Below, in pieces: positions 23,895 to 32,880 of a stretch of 64,000 nt of DNA. Position 1 is the first letter of the stretch. The number at the start of each line of letters is the position of its first letter. Source of the stretch: Methylomonas subterranea (GTDB taxonomy: Bacteria > Pseudomonadota > Gammaproteobacteria > Methylococcales > Methylomonadaceae); the NCBI RefSeq assembly GCF_024505185.1, contig NZ_JANIBJ010000014.1, positions 42,820 through 106,819 on the forward strand, written 5' to 3'. The notes below the pieces were generated by a model. The model had not been told where the DNA came from. It made no database searches and worked only from the letters and a program-made list of their open reading frames with translations. Made by a program: the position numbers and the translations under genes.

Positions 23895-24488
23895 CTAAAA
23901 TTCTTTCGCTTTACCCAGCAATTCATCCACTTTGCGTTTGAACCCGGCGTGAGACAAATAAGCGATGTACAGGCCCGCAAATAGCACCAATGCGTACAAT
24001 CCCATGCTGCCTTTACTGGTTGGTTGTCCGCCGCCGGCCTTGAAGCTCATGTGCGCATCCAGACGCTCGCCGCTATCCTGCAGCAAGGTGATATGGATCA
24101 GATATTTACCCGCTTCGGGCACGCCGTTATCCAGATTCAGAATCACGGTACCGGATTTGTGTTTTTTGGGTTCCTGATAAAAAACCCGCGTGCCTTCCGG
24201 CTCCTTGGTGACTTCAAATTCAATGGCTCTATCGCGATAGCGTTGATCCTGATAATCGAATACCAACTGAATCAATGAATCGGTGTCGGGGATGTTGCCG
24301 CAGAACTCTTCGGCCGGATAGGCTTTAGGTTGATAAGCGGTGTAATGAATCCAATGGTCCTTTTCCAGCTCAAACTTACACTGATCGGTGTCCGTACCGG
24401 CGGCGCCGCCGTGCGCTAATGCCGCAGTGGAAAAAATCAGCCCGACCAGAGCAAAAAGACCATTTCTGAAAATACCCGATGTTTTCAT
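23895..24488 (-). CDS. exported protein with C-terminal membrane anchor, copper-locus partner
   Basis: A 197-residue protein starting at ATG 24488 (GGAAGGG six bases upstream). It has a signal peptide of about 25 residues ending ALAHG, so mature histidine is near the N-terminus, then two cysteines (DQCKFELEKD and EEFCGNIPD), a beta-rich domain (IEFEVTKEPEGTRVFYQEP; GKYLIHITLLQDSG) and one C-terminal transmembrane helix followed by a basic tail. This layout recalls PmoD/AmoD-type copper-associated proteins of methane and ammonia oxidisers, but I cannot confirm homology. It sits upstream of the cupredoxin gene in one unit. Confidence 0.7.
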   Translation of the reverse strand: MKTSGIFRNGLFALVGLIFSTAALAHGGAAGTDTDQCKFELEKDHWIHYTAYQPKAYPAEEFCGNIPDTDSLIQLVFDYQDQRYRDRAIEFEVTKEPEGTRVFYQEPKKHKSGTVILNLDNGVPEAGKYLIHITLLQDSGERLDAHMSFKAGGGQPTSKGSMGLYALVLFAGLYIAYLSHAGFKRKVDELLGKAKEF

Positions 24489-24676
24489 GTTTACCCTTCC
24501 CGTTGTTAATGTTTTATTATTATTCATGCACTTACGCATGATGCGACTCGGTATTATCCACCTTGATAAGCTAGCTGTCCCACCAAAAATCGGCCCTAAC
24601 TCTAGCACATCACCCCTTGCAAATAAAGGCATTACTTATATGGCTCTCGGCGCCGAACCGCTTGACGGAATTTTTT

Positions 24677-24706
24677 TTGTCAGCGCCGAATGACAATCCT
24701 TATAAT
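24677..24706 (+). promoter_or_regulatory. sigma70 promoter of pgi
   Basis: TTGTCA at 24677-24682 and a perfect TATAAT at 24701-24706 are separated by 18 bases, 72 bases before the pgi ATG. The divergent partner is the copper-locus gene. Confidence 0.65.
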
Positions 24707-24778
24707 GCGGAAATACCCTTTCCACCGCACGTAATTCGGACCCGCTTAAGGTTCCCTGTCTGGTTTATCACATAAATT

Positions 24779-26419
24779 ATGTCCAAATTAATCGACTCCA
24801 CCGAATGGAACGCAGCCAAGCAACATCACCGGGAAATTGCCGGCAAATTCTGCATGAAAGAAGCATTCGCCAATGACCCTTTACGCTTCGATAAGTTCTC
24901 CATCACCTTTAACGATTTGCTGTTCGATTACTCCAAAAACCTGATCACCGACCAAACCCTGCCCTTATTGATTGAAGTCGCCAAGCGGGCCGAACTTTCG
25001 CAAAAAACCGAAGCAATGTTTTCCGGCTCCATCATCAATACCACCGAAAAGCGCGCGGTATTACATACCGCATTGCGCAACCGGGGCAACAAGCCGGTCT
25101 ATTTTCGCGGCCAGGATGTGATGCCGGAAATCAACAAAGTCCTGGCCAAAATGCGGGCTTTCACGGAACAGGTGCGTAGCGGCTGTTGGGCGGGCTATAC
25201 CGGCAAGCGGATCACCGACATCGTCAACATCGGTATCGGCGGCTCCGACCTGGGCCCCAAAATGGTGGATACAGCCCTTGCGCCCTACGGCATGGAAGGC
25301 TTGAAAGCCCATTTCGTGTCCAATGTCGACCAAACCGATATTGTCGAAACCTTGAAACCGCTGAATCCCGAAACAACGCTGTTCCTGATTTCCTCGAAAA
25401 CCTTTACCACGCAGGAAACCATGACCAACGCCCGTTCGGCGCGCAACTGGTTTTTGAACGGCGCCAAGGACTCCGCCCATATCTCCCGGCATTTCATTGC
25501 GATTTCCACCAACGAGGAAAAAGTTAGGGAATTCGGCATAGACCCCAAAAACATGTTCGAGTTTTGGGATTGGGTGGGTGGCCGCTACTCGCTCTGGTCG
25601 GTGATCGGCATGTCCATCGCCCTGTATATCGGCATGGACAATTTCGAGGAATTGCTGATGGGCGCCTATCTGGCGGACGACCATTTCCGCCACGCCCCGT
25701 TCGAGCAAAACATCCCCGTCATCATGGGCTTGCTGGGCATTTGGTACAACAACTTCTTCGAGGCCGAAACGTACGCCATTTTGCCTTACGCGCAATCGCT
25801 GAAATATTTTGCCGACTACTTTCAACAAGGCGACATGGAAAGCAACGGCAAAAGCGCCACCATCAACGGCGAAAAAGTCGATTACAATACCGGCCCGATT
25901 ATCTGGGGCCAACCCGGCACCAATGGTCAGCACGCCTTTTTTCAGCTGATCCACCAGGGCACCAAATTGATTCCCGGCGACTTTCTGGCCGCCGCGCAAA
26001 GCCAGTACGACCTGCCGGATCATCATGACATTCTGATTTCAAATTTTCTGGCGCAGGCGGAAGCCTTGATGCGCGGCAAAACCGAAGCGGAAGTCAGAAT
26101 GGATTTGAACCACGATCCCAACCTGGACGACGCGCTGATTGCGTCGAAAATTTTCGACGGCAATAAACCATCGAATTCGTTCCTGTTCAAAAAACTCACC
26201 CCCAGGACCCTGGGAACCCTGATTGCGTTTTATGAACACAAAATCTTCGTGCAAGGGGTTATCTGGAATATCAACTCTTTCGATCAGATGGGGGTGGAAT
26301 TGGGCAAGGTACTGGCCAAGGCTATTTTGCCGGAACTGAAAAATGAAGAATTAATTACCAGCCACGACAGTTCCACCAATGGCTTGATCAATACCTACAA
26401 GAAATTGCGCAAGGCCTGA
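24779..26419 (+). CDS. pgi: glucose-6-phosphate isomerase
   Basis: Interconverts glucose 6-phosphate and fructose 6-phosphate. The 546 residues match the E. coli-type enzyme, with the signatures [29 protein letters not shown] and [18 protein letters not shown]. In a RuMP-cycle methanotroph it links fructose 6-phosphate to glucose 6-phosphate oxidation and to glycogen or sucrose precursors. Single gene, bounded by its own promoter and a bidirectional terminator. Confidence 0.97.
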   Translation: MSKLIDSTEWNAAKQHHREIAGKFCMKEAFANDPLRFDKFSITFNDLLFDYSKNLITDQTLPLLIEVAKRAELSQKTEAMFSGSIINTTEKRAVLHTALRNRGNKPVYFRGQDVMPEINKVLAKMRAFTEQVRSGCWAGYTGKRITDIVNIGIGGSDLGPKMVDTALAPYGMEGLKAHFVSNVDQTDIVETLKPLNPETTLFLISSKTFTTQETMTNARSARNWFLNGAKDSAHISRHFIAISTNEEKVREFGIDPKNMFEFWDWVGGRYSLWSVIGMSIALYIGMDNFEELLMGAYLADDHFRHAPFEQNIPVIMGLLGIWYNNFFEAETYAILPYAQSLKYFADYFQQGDMESNGKSATINGEKVDYNTGPIIWGQPGTNGQHAFFQLIHQGTKLIPGDFLAAAQSQYDLPDHHDILISNFLAQAEALMRGKTEAEVRMDLNHDPNLDDALIASKIFDGNKPSNSFLFKKLTPRTLGTLIAFYEHKIFVQGVIWNINSFDQMGVELGKVLAKAILPELKNEELITSHDSSTNGLINTYKKLRKA

Positions 26420-26464
26420 CTCACGTTACCCCTTGAATTGCTCTCCTTACGTATGCCGCACACA

Positions 26465-26489
26465 AAAAACCCGGCAGCGCCGGGTTTTT
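26465..26489. terminator. bidirectional terminator between pgi and the cohesin-like gene
   Basis: An 11-base stem (AAAAACCCGGC paired with GCCGGGTTTTT) with a three-base loop, T-rich on both strands, between two convergent genes. Confidence 0.92.
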
Positions 26490-26511
26490 ACATACTTTTT
26501 TAGGCGGGTGC

Positions 26512-27105
26512 TCAAACCTGTTTACGACGCCCCATCGGACCCAGCAGGCCCGCCAAACCGACGCCGAACAGCCAGGCCGCGGCCGGTAGAGGCACCACGC
26601 GTACTTGGCTGTTAACGTAATTGACATCAACCAACGTCCCGCTCGGCAAAGTAAACCCGGTATCGTCAAACGCGGGATTCCCAATACCGATGGTTGTTTC
26701 CGAGCCCACGGCGCCCAACACGTTGAAAGTGAACGATGCGATGGCAAAAGAGTTCCCGGCATCACCAGCGGTTAGTTTATTTAGAAATACGTAATCAATA
26801 ACCCCGGCATTTTCTTCACTCATAAAAGAGCTATCCCAGGGGGGATTGGCAACCGCGCTACCAACGTAGCTCAATACCAATGGATCCCAACTCAGCGAAA
26901 ACGCCGCCCCGTCGGGCCCCAAAGTGAAATCATATCCCCTCAGTTCCAATGTCAAAGTGTCGCCCGCATTCGCATTGATGATATTGCCTTGACTGAACAT
27001 CACGGTATTCGGCGCCACAACGGTAGCCGAAACTGGGGCTGAAAACATGGCAAGTAAGACCAAGCCACTAAGCATCGAAAGCGGCTTCTTAAAAATTTCG
27101 TTCAT
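26512..27105 (-). CDS. PEP-CTERM protein with cohesin-like domain
   Basis: A 197-residue exported protein starting at ATG 27105 (GGAGAA five bases upstream). The signal peptide runs to about residue 28 (PVSA). Residues 30-165 resemble a type I cohesin: AGDTLTLELRG, FSLSWDPLVLSYVG and FAIASFTFNVLG match the usual beta strands. The C-terminus is a PEP-CTERM-type sorting signal: VPLPAAAWLFGVGLAG, hydrophobic helix, then RRK, for cutting and anchoring by an exosortase. The gene directly upstream encodes a cytochrome with a dockerin, the natural ligand of a cohesin. The cohesin assignment rests on pattern, not on a search. Confidence 0.75.
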   Translation of the reverse strand: MNEIFKKPLSMLSGLVLLAMFSAPVSATVVAPNTVMFSQGNIINANAGDTLTLELRGYDFTLGPDGAAFSLSWDPLVLSYVGSAVANPPWDSSFMSEENAGVIDYVFLNKLTAGDAGNSFAIASFTFNVLGAVGSETTIGIGNPAFDDTGFTLPSGTLVDVNYVNSQVRVVPLPAAAWLFGVGLAGLLGPMGRRKQV

Positions 27106-27160
27106 GTATTCTCCGAATTTATTTGATATGGATGTATTCATTAAAAACTTCGCTATTTGC

Positions 27161-27196
27161 GCTTGAATCGGCCCAGCATCACGGGCCGATTCAAGC
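27161..27196 (-). terminator. hairpin after the cytochrome gene
   Basis: A perfect 14-base inverted repeat (27161-27174 with 27183-27196) with an eight-base loop, nine bases after the cytochrome stop and 56 before the cohesin-like gene's start. No T run follows on the minus strand, so some read-through into the cohesin-like gene is possible. Confidence 0.65.
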
Positions 27197-27204
27197 AATA
27201 AAAC

Positions 27205-29160
27205 TCAGGGCGCCATGCCCGATGGGCCCGACACTTTTCCCAAATATCCCTTTGCGATACTCAAATCGGTAGGGTCGACTATCCCATTTCCATTCAAATC
27301 TTCATGCCCGTTTGGAGACACTTTTCCCAGTAAAGCTTTTTGCCTGGACAGATCGGTAGGATCAACCACCTTGTTCTGATTGAAATCCGCATCACAGATA
27401 TTGCCGTAGCCGTCGCCGTCGGTGTCGCGCTGGTTGGCGTTGGCTATCAGCGTGCAGTTATCCAGATGATCGGGTACGCCGTCGCCGTCGCTATCCAACG
27501 CCGGCGCGGCGACGGACGCGGCGAACTCGGTACTGGCGATGACGGTGGTTTTATCGGCCGCGGCGTCGTACAGGGTTTTGAAATCCACCACTTCCGGCGT
27601 CGTCGTGTCGCTGAACAAATCCCGGGCAAAGCCATGGGCCAGGGTTTGATACACCAACTCCGCAGTCACGCTGTAATTGCCCGGCGGCAGGGTTTCGATT
27701 CGATAGCGGATCTCGTCGCTGCCGCCGACGAAATCGGCGTCGCTCAGCGCTTCACCCACCACCTGAATATCGCTTGGCGCGTTGAGTTTGTCGAAACCCT
27801 TAGGCAAGATACGATTGTCTTTCAGATATTCCTTGCCGCGCAGCAAGGTGTAAGTCACTTCGCCCAGGTTGTTGCCCATGATGGCTTCATAAACCTGGAC
27901 TTGCTCGGGTGATGAAATCAACTCGTAATGCGGCTCGAAACTACCCGGCACTTCGTCGGCATCGATACCCGCCACGCTGCCGTCGGGATTGACCTTGCCG
28001 GATTCCCAGACGATGGCATTCTGGCTATCGCGCACCGTAACGCGCAGGAAGGCGCGCCGCGACGGATAGGCAGTCGGCAGTTTGTGGCCGGTGGCACTGG
28101 TGGTTTTCAGGCTGAAATCCAGCGCGCCCGGCGTGTCATGTTGCTCAAGCACAGTCAGAGAGGCCGCGCTTTTCAGCATGGCGTCGGTTTTGGCGATGGT
28201 TTCCGGGAAGTTATTCGACAACACGCCCAGTTGGGTTTTATTGTCGTTCAGGATACCCAGCATCAGCTTGTTGGCGCCGATCAGGTCGTGAAGGGCGAAG
28301 TTATTCCGCTGAGGTAGGAACGGCGGTCGATTGGAAATGCGCACGCCATCGGCGCGGCCCATATGGCAGCCCTGGCAGCTTTTTTCGTCGACAAAACTGC
28401 TATGTTCCCATTCCATGTAAGGCGTCTGCTCGGGAAATTCCGATTCCGGCGTGGTGCTGAGGATATTGCCGGCCTCGTCGACAAAAGGCGTTTTCAGGTT
28501 ATGGCAGGAGGCGCACAACTTGGATTCCTTGACATGCGCACCGTAAGTCGGCGTATACCCCGACATCATGATCATGGGATTCGGAAACAAGGCCGTATCG
28601 CCCGGACCGCCGTAAGGACCGTAAATGGTTTTGCCGCTATTGATGTTGTAGTTACCCGACATGTGCGGCAAGGTCCCCAACGACGCGGAATTGGGAATTT
28701 GATGACACAGCGTGCAACTGACGCCGTCCATGGCGGCATTGTGGCCTGGATGGCCGGCGCTGAGTATGCCGCCGTCGAAAACGGTCTGGCCGGCGAGATT
28801 TCCGGCGAACTTGGCTTCGTAGTTCGCCATCGGCGCGTGGCATTTGGTGCATTTATCGTTGATCACGCCTTGCAACTCGGGATGCCGACTCAGTTCGCCG
28901 CGCACCTTGGCCTTCCAGAACGGATCGCGCGCGGAGTTGGCCATCATGGTCGACGACCAATCGGTGATGATGGAAACATCGACATTGTTTTTATCGCGGA
29001 TACCGTTATGGCACAGACTACAATTACCGGAGCCGGAAAAATGGGTGGTGGTGAAGGTATTGACGCCCGGCGCCTGCGGCGGCGCCAAAAAGTCCGCGCG
29101 GGATAGCCCCGGCGCAAGCGCCAGCCAGCACAGCAGCAAGCTTAGTATTCTTGGATGCAT
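27205..29160 (-). CDS. secreted pentaheme cytochrome c with thrombospondin-3 and dockerin repeats
   Basis: A 651-residue protein. A signal peptide (residues 1-22) is followed by five CxxCH haem sites at 47, 104, 149, 216 and 262 (CSLCH, CTKCH, CTLCH, CASCH, CQGCH). A long beta-rich region without haem motifs (about 300-555) follows. The C-terminus has calcium-binding thrombospondin type 3 repeats (DSDGDGVPDHLDNC, DTDGDGYGNICD) and then a type I dockerin-like pair: DFNQNKVVDPTDL and DLNGNGIVDPTDL, each with Asp/Asn at positions 1, 3, 5 and 12. It is exported and probably extracellular. Start chosen at ATG 29160 for the signal peptide; ATG 29202 is an alternative. Neighbours are two PEP-CTERM proteins, one cohesin-like. 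Confidence 0.88.
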   Translation of the reverse strand: MHPRILSLLLCWLALAPGLSRADFLAPPQAPGVNTFTTTHFSGSGNCSLCHNGIRDKNNVDVSIITDWSSTMMANSARDPFWKAKVRGELSRHPELQGVINDKCTKCHAPMANYEAKFAGNLAGQTVFDGGILSAGHPGHNAAMDGVSCTLCHQIPNSASLGTLPHMSGNYNINSGKTIYGPYGGPGDTALFPNPMIMMSGYTPTYGAHVKESKLCASCHNLKTPFVDEAGNILSTTPESEFPEQTPYMEWEHSSFVDEKSCQGCHMGRADGVRISNRPPFLPQRNNFALHDLIGANKLMLGILNDNKTQLGVLSNNFPETIAKTDAMLKSAASLTVLEQHDTPGALDFSLKTTSATGHKLPTAYPSRRAFLRVTVRDSQNAIVWESGKVNPDGSVAGIDADEVPGSFEPHYELISSPEQVQVYEAIMGNNLGEVTYTLLRGKEYLKDNRILPKGFDKLNAPSDIQVVGEALSDADFVGGSDEIRYRIETLPPGNYSVTAELVYQTLAHGFARDLFSDTTTPEVVDFKTLYDAAADKTTVIASTEFAASVAAPALDSDGDGVPDHLDNCTLIANANQRDTDGDGYGNICDADFNQNKVVDPTDLSRQKALLGKVSPNGHEDLNGNGIVDPTDLSIAKGYLGKVSGPSGMAP

Positions 29161-29215
29161 AAAATTGTCTCTATGATTTGCCGCCGAGTGGCTAACGGCC
29201 ATGGATTTGACGGAC

Positions 29216-29253
29216 AAATACAGCGTATCCCAGGCTGGCGATACGCTGTATTT
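29216..29253 (-). terminator. terminator after the larger PEP-CTERM gene
   Basis: A perfect 14-base stem (29216-29229 with 29240-29253) and a ten-base loop, 15 bases after the PEP-CTERM stop on the minus strand. The T run is clearer on the plus strand. It may limit read-through into the cytochrome gene. Confidence 0.75.
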
Positions 29254-29268
29254 TTAACGGATCTTCAA

Positions 29269-30387
29269 TCAGGCGACCGCTTTGCGGCGACCCACGCTCA
29301 ACATACCTATCAGCGCGCTGCCGAACAACCAAACCGCGCCCGGCACCGGAACGGCGGCGACGTTGCCGACCAGATTCAAGGTCAGTTGGTAGTTTTGCCG
29401 GGTGCTGGCGGCGCCCAAGTCCGCATCGGACAAGTTCAACAGGTATTGCGCGCTGAAGGCGCCGCTGTTGGCGGTCAACAGGTTGGCAATGAAGGAATGG
29501 CTTTCGCCTTGCGCCAGGCCGGCAAAGCCGGATAAGCCGCTATCGAACGCGGCGGTATCGCCGCTGCCGACGACGCTATCCAAATCCAGGCCGATACGGT
29601 CGGCGTTGGCCAGATTGAACAAGCCGAAGCCCAACGAGGCCATGCTGTTTTGCGCGACCGTGCCGAAATCCAGGGTCAGGGTGCTGCTCTCGGAACCGCC
29701 ATCAAAGGAAGCCAGGGCGTGCAGCAGATAGCTGTAGTTGGCTTGCAAGCTGCCGGACCAGTCGACACTGTAGGTGGTTGACGAGCCGGCGCCCGCTTGC
29801 CCCATGATGCTGGAGAGCGTCGTCGTGGCGGATAAGGTCGGCAAACTCAATAATGCACTGACGGTGCCGTTTCCGGCGTAATCATCCAGATTTTGCTGGT
29901 CGACGGCGGCCGTGGTATTGGTTGCGACAGTTGCCGCGGTGTCGGGCCCCCAGCTACAATTGATCGGGCCGGTCATGCCCATGGCCAAGCCGCAGCCCGT
30001 TCCGGATTGAGTCAAATTCGGCGCGAAACTGGCGCTGACGCCAGCCGCCGATAACAATGCGCTACTGGTGCCGCTACCGTTGGCGGTTCTACCCGGACCA
30101 TTATTTTTGTTACCGACGCCGTTGATTACCTGGGTACGATTTGAAGTAAGCTGCAAATCGACCCCGGTCAATACCCCAAAATTTGCATCGAACTGGCTCA
30201 AGGCAACATTGGCAACCGTGGAGCCATTGTTGCTGTTGCTTGCGGATAAGACGCCCGAACCGGTTGCCGTTACAGAAGCCGAGCCGCTGAAATCGACGGG
30301 ACCGCTGTTTACGGTCAGGGCGGCTTGTGAGCTAGCGCTTACGGCCAGCAAGGCGGCGACGGCTGTTAATTGTAAATTCACACTCAT
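29269..30387 (-). CDS. PEP-CTERM surface protein
   Basis: A 372-residue exported protein: signal peptide of about 22 residues (SASSQA), a low-complexity Ser/Thr/Gly/Ala/Asn-rich body with few charged residues, and a C-terminal exosortase signal (VPVPGAVWLFGSALIG, then GRRK). The body reads like a choice-of-anchor type extracellular domain (LDFGTVAQN, GFGLFNLANADRIGLDLDSV). It is likely surface-bound or released into the matrix. The probable c-di-GMP riboswitch 76 bases upstream suggests control by the biofilm signal. No enzyme motif is visible. Confidence 0.82.
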   Translation of the reverse strand: MSVNLQLTAVAALLAVSASSQAALTVNSGPVDFSGSASVTATGSGVLSASNSNNGSTVANVALSQFDANFGVLTGVDLQLTSNRTQVINGVGNKNNGPGRTANGSGTSSALLSAAGVSASFAPNLTQSGTGCGLAMGMTGPINCSWGPDTAATVATNTTAAVDQQNLDDYAGNGTVSALLSLPTLSATTTLSSIMGQAGAGSSTTYSVDWSGSLQANYSYLLHALASFDGGSESSTLTLDFGTVAQNSMASLGFGLFNLANADRIGLDLDSVVGSGDTAAFDSGLSGFAGLAQGESHSFIANLLTANSGAFSAQYLLNLSDADLGAASTRQNYQLTLNLVGNVAAVPVPGAVWLFGSALIGMLSVGRRKAVA

Positions 30388-30462
30388 ACTAGATTATTCC
30401 ATTGTGTCGTTGGTTGAAAAAATTGCGTGAAATGCGGCATATGCCGCCCCCTGTTGCCAGGG

Positions 30463-30533
30463 GGCAATCCGGCTGTCTTACAGTTGCAGTCAAGACCCGT
30501 GACTTTCCGCACCTGCTTCACAGCAGGATTGGC
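30463..30533 (-). promoter_or_regulatory. probable cyclic di-GMP-I (GEMM) riboswitch aptamer
   Basis: On the minus strand, 76 bases before the PEP-CTERM ATG. A small stem TGCT/AGCA is capped by the GNRA tetraloop GTGA, followed by GCGGAAAGTCACGGGTCTT, a variable loop, and AAGACAGCCGGATTGCC. The pairs GGGTCTT/AAGACAGCC and CAATCC/GGATTG rebuild the GEMM-I core, and CACGGGTC...GACAGCCGG is its hallmark. Directly downstream, GCCCCCTG/CAGGGGGC (30446-30465) and the palindrome GCGGCATATGCCGC (30434-30447) overlap each other, an arrangement suited to a switching expression platform, with a T6 run ten bases further on. Confidence 0.65.
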
Positions 30534-30891
30534 GATGGATATCCCCGGATTTGCATGGCTTTAGCGACTGCTTATTGCATTTGCGGCACCCAACCGGCAA
30601 ACCCTTCATCCCTAACAATATTCAAACTTGGCAATACTGTTATTCATTAATATGTCAACATCCATGCCAATCCTTTAAGTGCTTGTAATTATTTGCTTAC
30701 ATTAACAATCAGCCAGCCTATCCACTCCTCCAAATGTGGGATTTGACTCATCTAATATGGGATTTCGCCCATATCGACTCCAACCCCTCCCTATGCCGGT
30801 AAGCCAAGCCGGGCGCAGTCTAAGGCAAGCATTGTTTGGGCAATAATTGCCTTGCATCCCTTGGCGGGACGCTGTTGTCGGTGTGTTTAAG

Positions 30892-30921
30892 TTACGATTC
30901 ACGGAATATTTCGACTATAAT
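30892..30921 (+). promoter_or_regulatory. possible promoter of uppP
   Basis: A perfect TATAAT at 30916-30921 with a poor -35 (TTACGA at 30892-30897, 18-base gap), about 115 bases before the uppP ATG. The rest of the 650-base gap between the PEP-CTERM gene and uppP holds the riboswitch leader and a small inverted repeat ATATGGG/CCCATAT near 30758-30777, and no gene. Confidence 0.4.
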
Positions 30922-31037
30922 CCCGTCCCGTTTGCATGGCTTCTTGCCCTGCCCATCCTTATATCCTTCTAACAATAACTACCTGATCAACATGCTGAAT
31001 TTTCCCCATGTGCCGGTTTGGTATGGAGTCTGCCGAT

Positions 31038-31865
31038 ATGGACATTGAACTACTGATCAAATCTCTCATCCTGGGCGTAGTGGAAGGCCTGACGGAATTT
31101 CTGCCCATCTCCAGCACAGGACATTTGATCCTGGCCGGCGACCTGCTCGACTTCAACGACGAAAAAGCCAAGCTGTTTTCGATTGTGATTCAGGTAGGGG
31201 CGATTTTGGCGATCTGCTGGGAATACCGCGGCAAAATCGCTTCCGTACTGTCCGGCCTGACCAGCGACAAACAGGCGCAAAAATTCGTGCTGAATCTGGC
31301 CGTAGCCTTCATCCCGCTGGCCAGCTTGGGCCTGTTGTTCGGCAAAACGATCAAGGCCTTGCTGTTCAAACCGATACCCGTGGCGCTGGCCTTCATCGTC
31401 GGCGCTTTCGTCATTATCTGGGCGGAAAAGCGCGAGCATAAAATCCGCGTGCACAGTGTCGACGACTTGAGCATGCTGGACGCCTTCAAGCTCGGCATCG
31501 CCCAGGCTTTTGCGTTGATTCCCGGCACATCGCGCTCCGGCTCCACCATCATCGGCGGCTTGTTGTTCGGCCTGTCGCGCAAGGCGGCAACCGAGTTTTC
31601 GTTTTTCCTGGCGATTCCCACCCTGGTAATCGCTAGCTTCTACGACCTGTACAAGCATCGGGAATTGCTGCATGCGGAAAGCGACATGGCCTCGTTTGCC
31701 GTCGGTTTGGTCGCGGCCTTCATCAGCGCCCTGTTTGCCGTCAAGGGCCTGCTGCGCTACATCAGCCACCACGATTTCATCATCTTCGCCTGGTACCGCA
31801 TCGCCTTTGGCCTGATAGTCATCGGCACGGCCTACGGCGGGCTGGTGCAATGGACGGTCGATTGA
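31038..31865 (+). CDS. uppP: undecaprenyl-diphosphate phosphatase
   Basis: An integral membrane phosphatase (BacA/UppP) that recycles undecaprenyl diphosphate for peptidoglycan and other envelope polymers. The start is ATG 31038 (GGAG nine bases upstream), giving 275 residues that begin [10 protein letters not shown]. Both active-site motifs are present: [16 protein letters not shown] and [10 protein letters not shown]. It heads a plus-strand run with the exchanger and the RND exporter. Confidence 0.95.
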   Translation: MDIELLIKSLILGVVEGLTEFLPISSTGHLILAGDLLDFNDEKAKLFSIVIQVGAILAICWEYRGKIASVLSGLTSDKQAQKFVLNLAVAFIPLASLGLLFGKTIKALLFKPIPVALAFIVGAFVIIWAEKREHKIRVHSVDDLSMLDAFKLGIAQAFALIPGTSRSGSTIIGGLLFGLSRKAATEFSFFLAIPTLVIASFYDLYKHRELLHAESDMASFAVGLVAAFISALFAVKGLLRYISHHDFIIFAWYRIAFGLIVIGTAYGGLVQWTVD

Positions 31866-31903
31866 ACCGCTTCCCCCTCATTTTTTTACTTTGTAGGTAA
31901 TCC

Positions 31904-32878
31904 ATGGCTTTGCCAATTTTGATGATCGTTTTGGGTTTAATCATTCTGGTCTGGAGCGCCGACCTGTTTGTTGAAGGCGCCGCCGCCATTGCGCGGCATC
32001 TGGGCATGTCGCCCTTACTGATCGGCATGTTGGTGGTCGGCTTCGGCACCTCCGCGCCCGAGTTGTCGGTATCCGCCCTATCGGCCCTGCAAGGCAACCC
32101 CGGCTTGGCGCTGGGCAACGGCTATGGCTCCAATATCACCAATATCGCCCTGATTCTCGGGGTCACCGCCATCATCAGCCCAATCGCCGTGCATTCGCAA
32201 ATTTTGAAAAAGGAGTTGCCGATTTTGTTATTGGTGACCTTATTTGCGTTTGCGCAACTCCACGACGGCGAATTTTCCCGTCTGGATGGCGTGTTGGAGT
32301 TGATTCTATTTGCCGGTGTCATGGCCTGGATGACGGTGCAGGGCATGAAACAGCATCGCGCCGACAGTTTCGAACAGGAAATCGAGGCGGAACTGGACGC
32401 GCATGCGATGTCCGCCTTTCAGGCCTGGCTCTGGTTGATCGCCGGTTTGGTTTTACTGGTGGTCAGTTCGCGGATGTTGGTTTGGGGGGCGGTATCGATA
32501 GCCACCGACCTGGGCGTCAGCGATTTGATCATCGGCTTGACCGTGGTCGCCATCGGCACGTCGTTGCCGGAACTGGCTTCGTCCGTGATGGCAGCCCGCA
32601 AGGGCGAACACGACTTGGCCGTGGGTAATATCATCGGTTCCAATCTTTTCAACACCTTGGCCGTGGTGGGCGTGGCCGGCGCCATCCAGCCCATGACCAT
32701 CCCTGCGGAGATTATCAGCCGCGATTGGCCGCTGATGACGCTGTTGACGTTGGCTTTGTTCGCCATGGCTTACGACCGTAACGGTAACGGCAGCATCAAT
32801 CGTTGGGAGGGCGGGATTTTGCTGGCCACCTATACCGCTTACACCCTTTACCTGATCGATAGCGTAGTGAGCACTTAA
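31904..32878 (+). CDS. calcium/sodium antiporter (YrbG-like)
   Basis: A 324-residue member of the CaCA superfamily with ten or so membrane helices in two inverted halves. The two alpha repeats are seen as GFGTSAPELSVSA followed by GNGYGSNITNIALILG, and AIGTSLPELASSV followed by VGNIIGSNLFNTLAV, with the ion-binding Glu and Asn residues kept. It should exchange Ca2+ for Na+ or H+ across the inner membrane. It ends two bases before the RND gene, so the two are co-transcribed. Confidence 0.93.
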   Translation: MALPILMIVLGLIILVWSADLFVEGAAAIARHLGMSPLLIGMLVVGFGTSAPELSVSALSALQGNPGLALGNGYGSNITNIALILGVTAIISPIAVHSQILKKELPILLLVTLFAFAQLHDGEFSRLDGVLELILFAGVMAWMTVQGMKQHRADSFEQEIEAELDAHAMSAFQAWLWLIAGLVLLVVSSRMLVWGAVSIATDLGVSDLIIGLTVVAIGTSLPELASSVMAARKGEHDLAVGNIIGSNLFNTLAVVGVAGAIQPMTIPAEIISRDWPLMTLLTLALFAMAYDRNGNGSINRWEGGILLATYTAYTLYLIDSVVST

Positions 32879-32880
32879 AC

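Noticed and set aside
25061..26026. A 321-residue minus-strand frame
   Set aside because: It lies wholly within pgi on the opposite strand and has low-complexity Gly/Val/Gln content.
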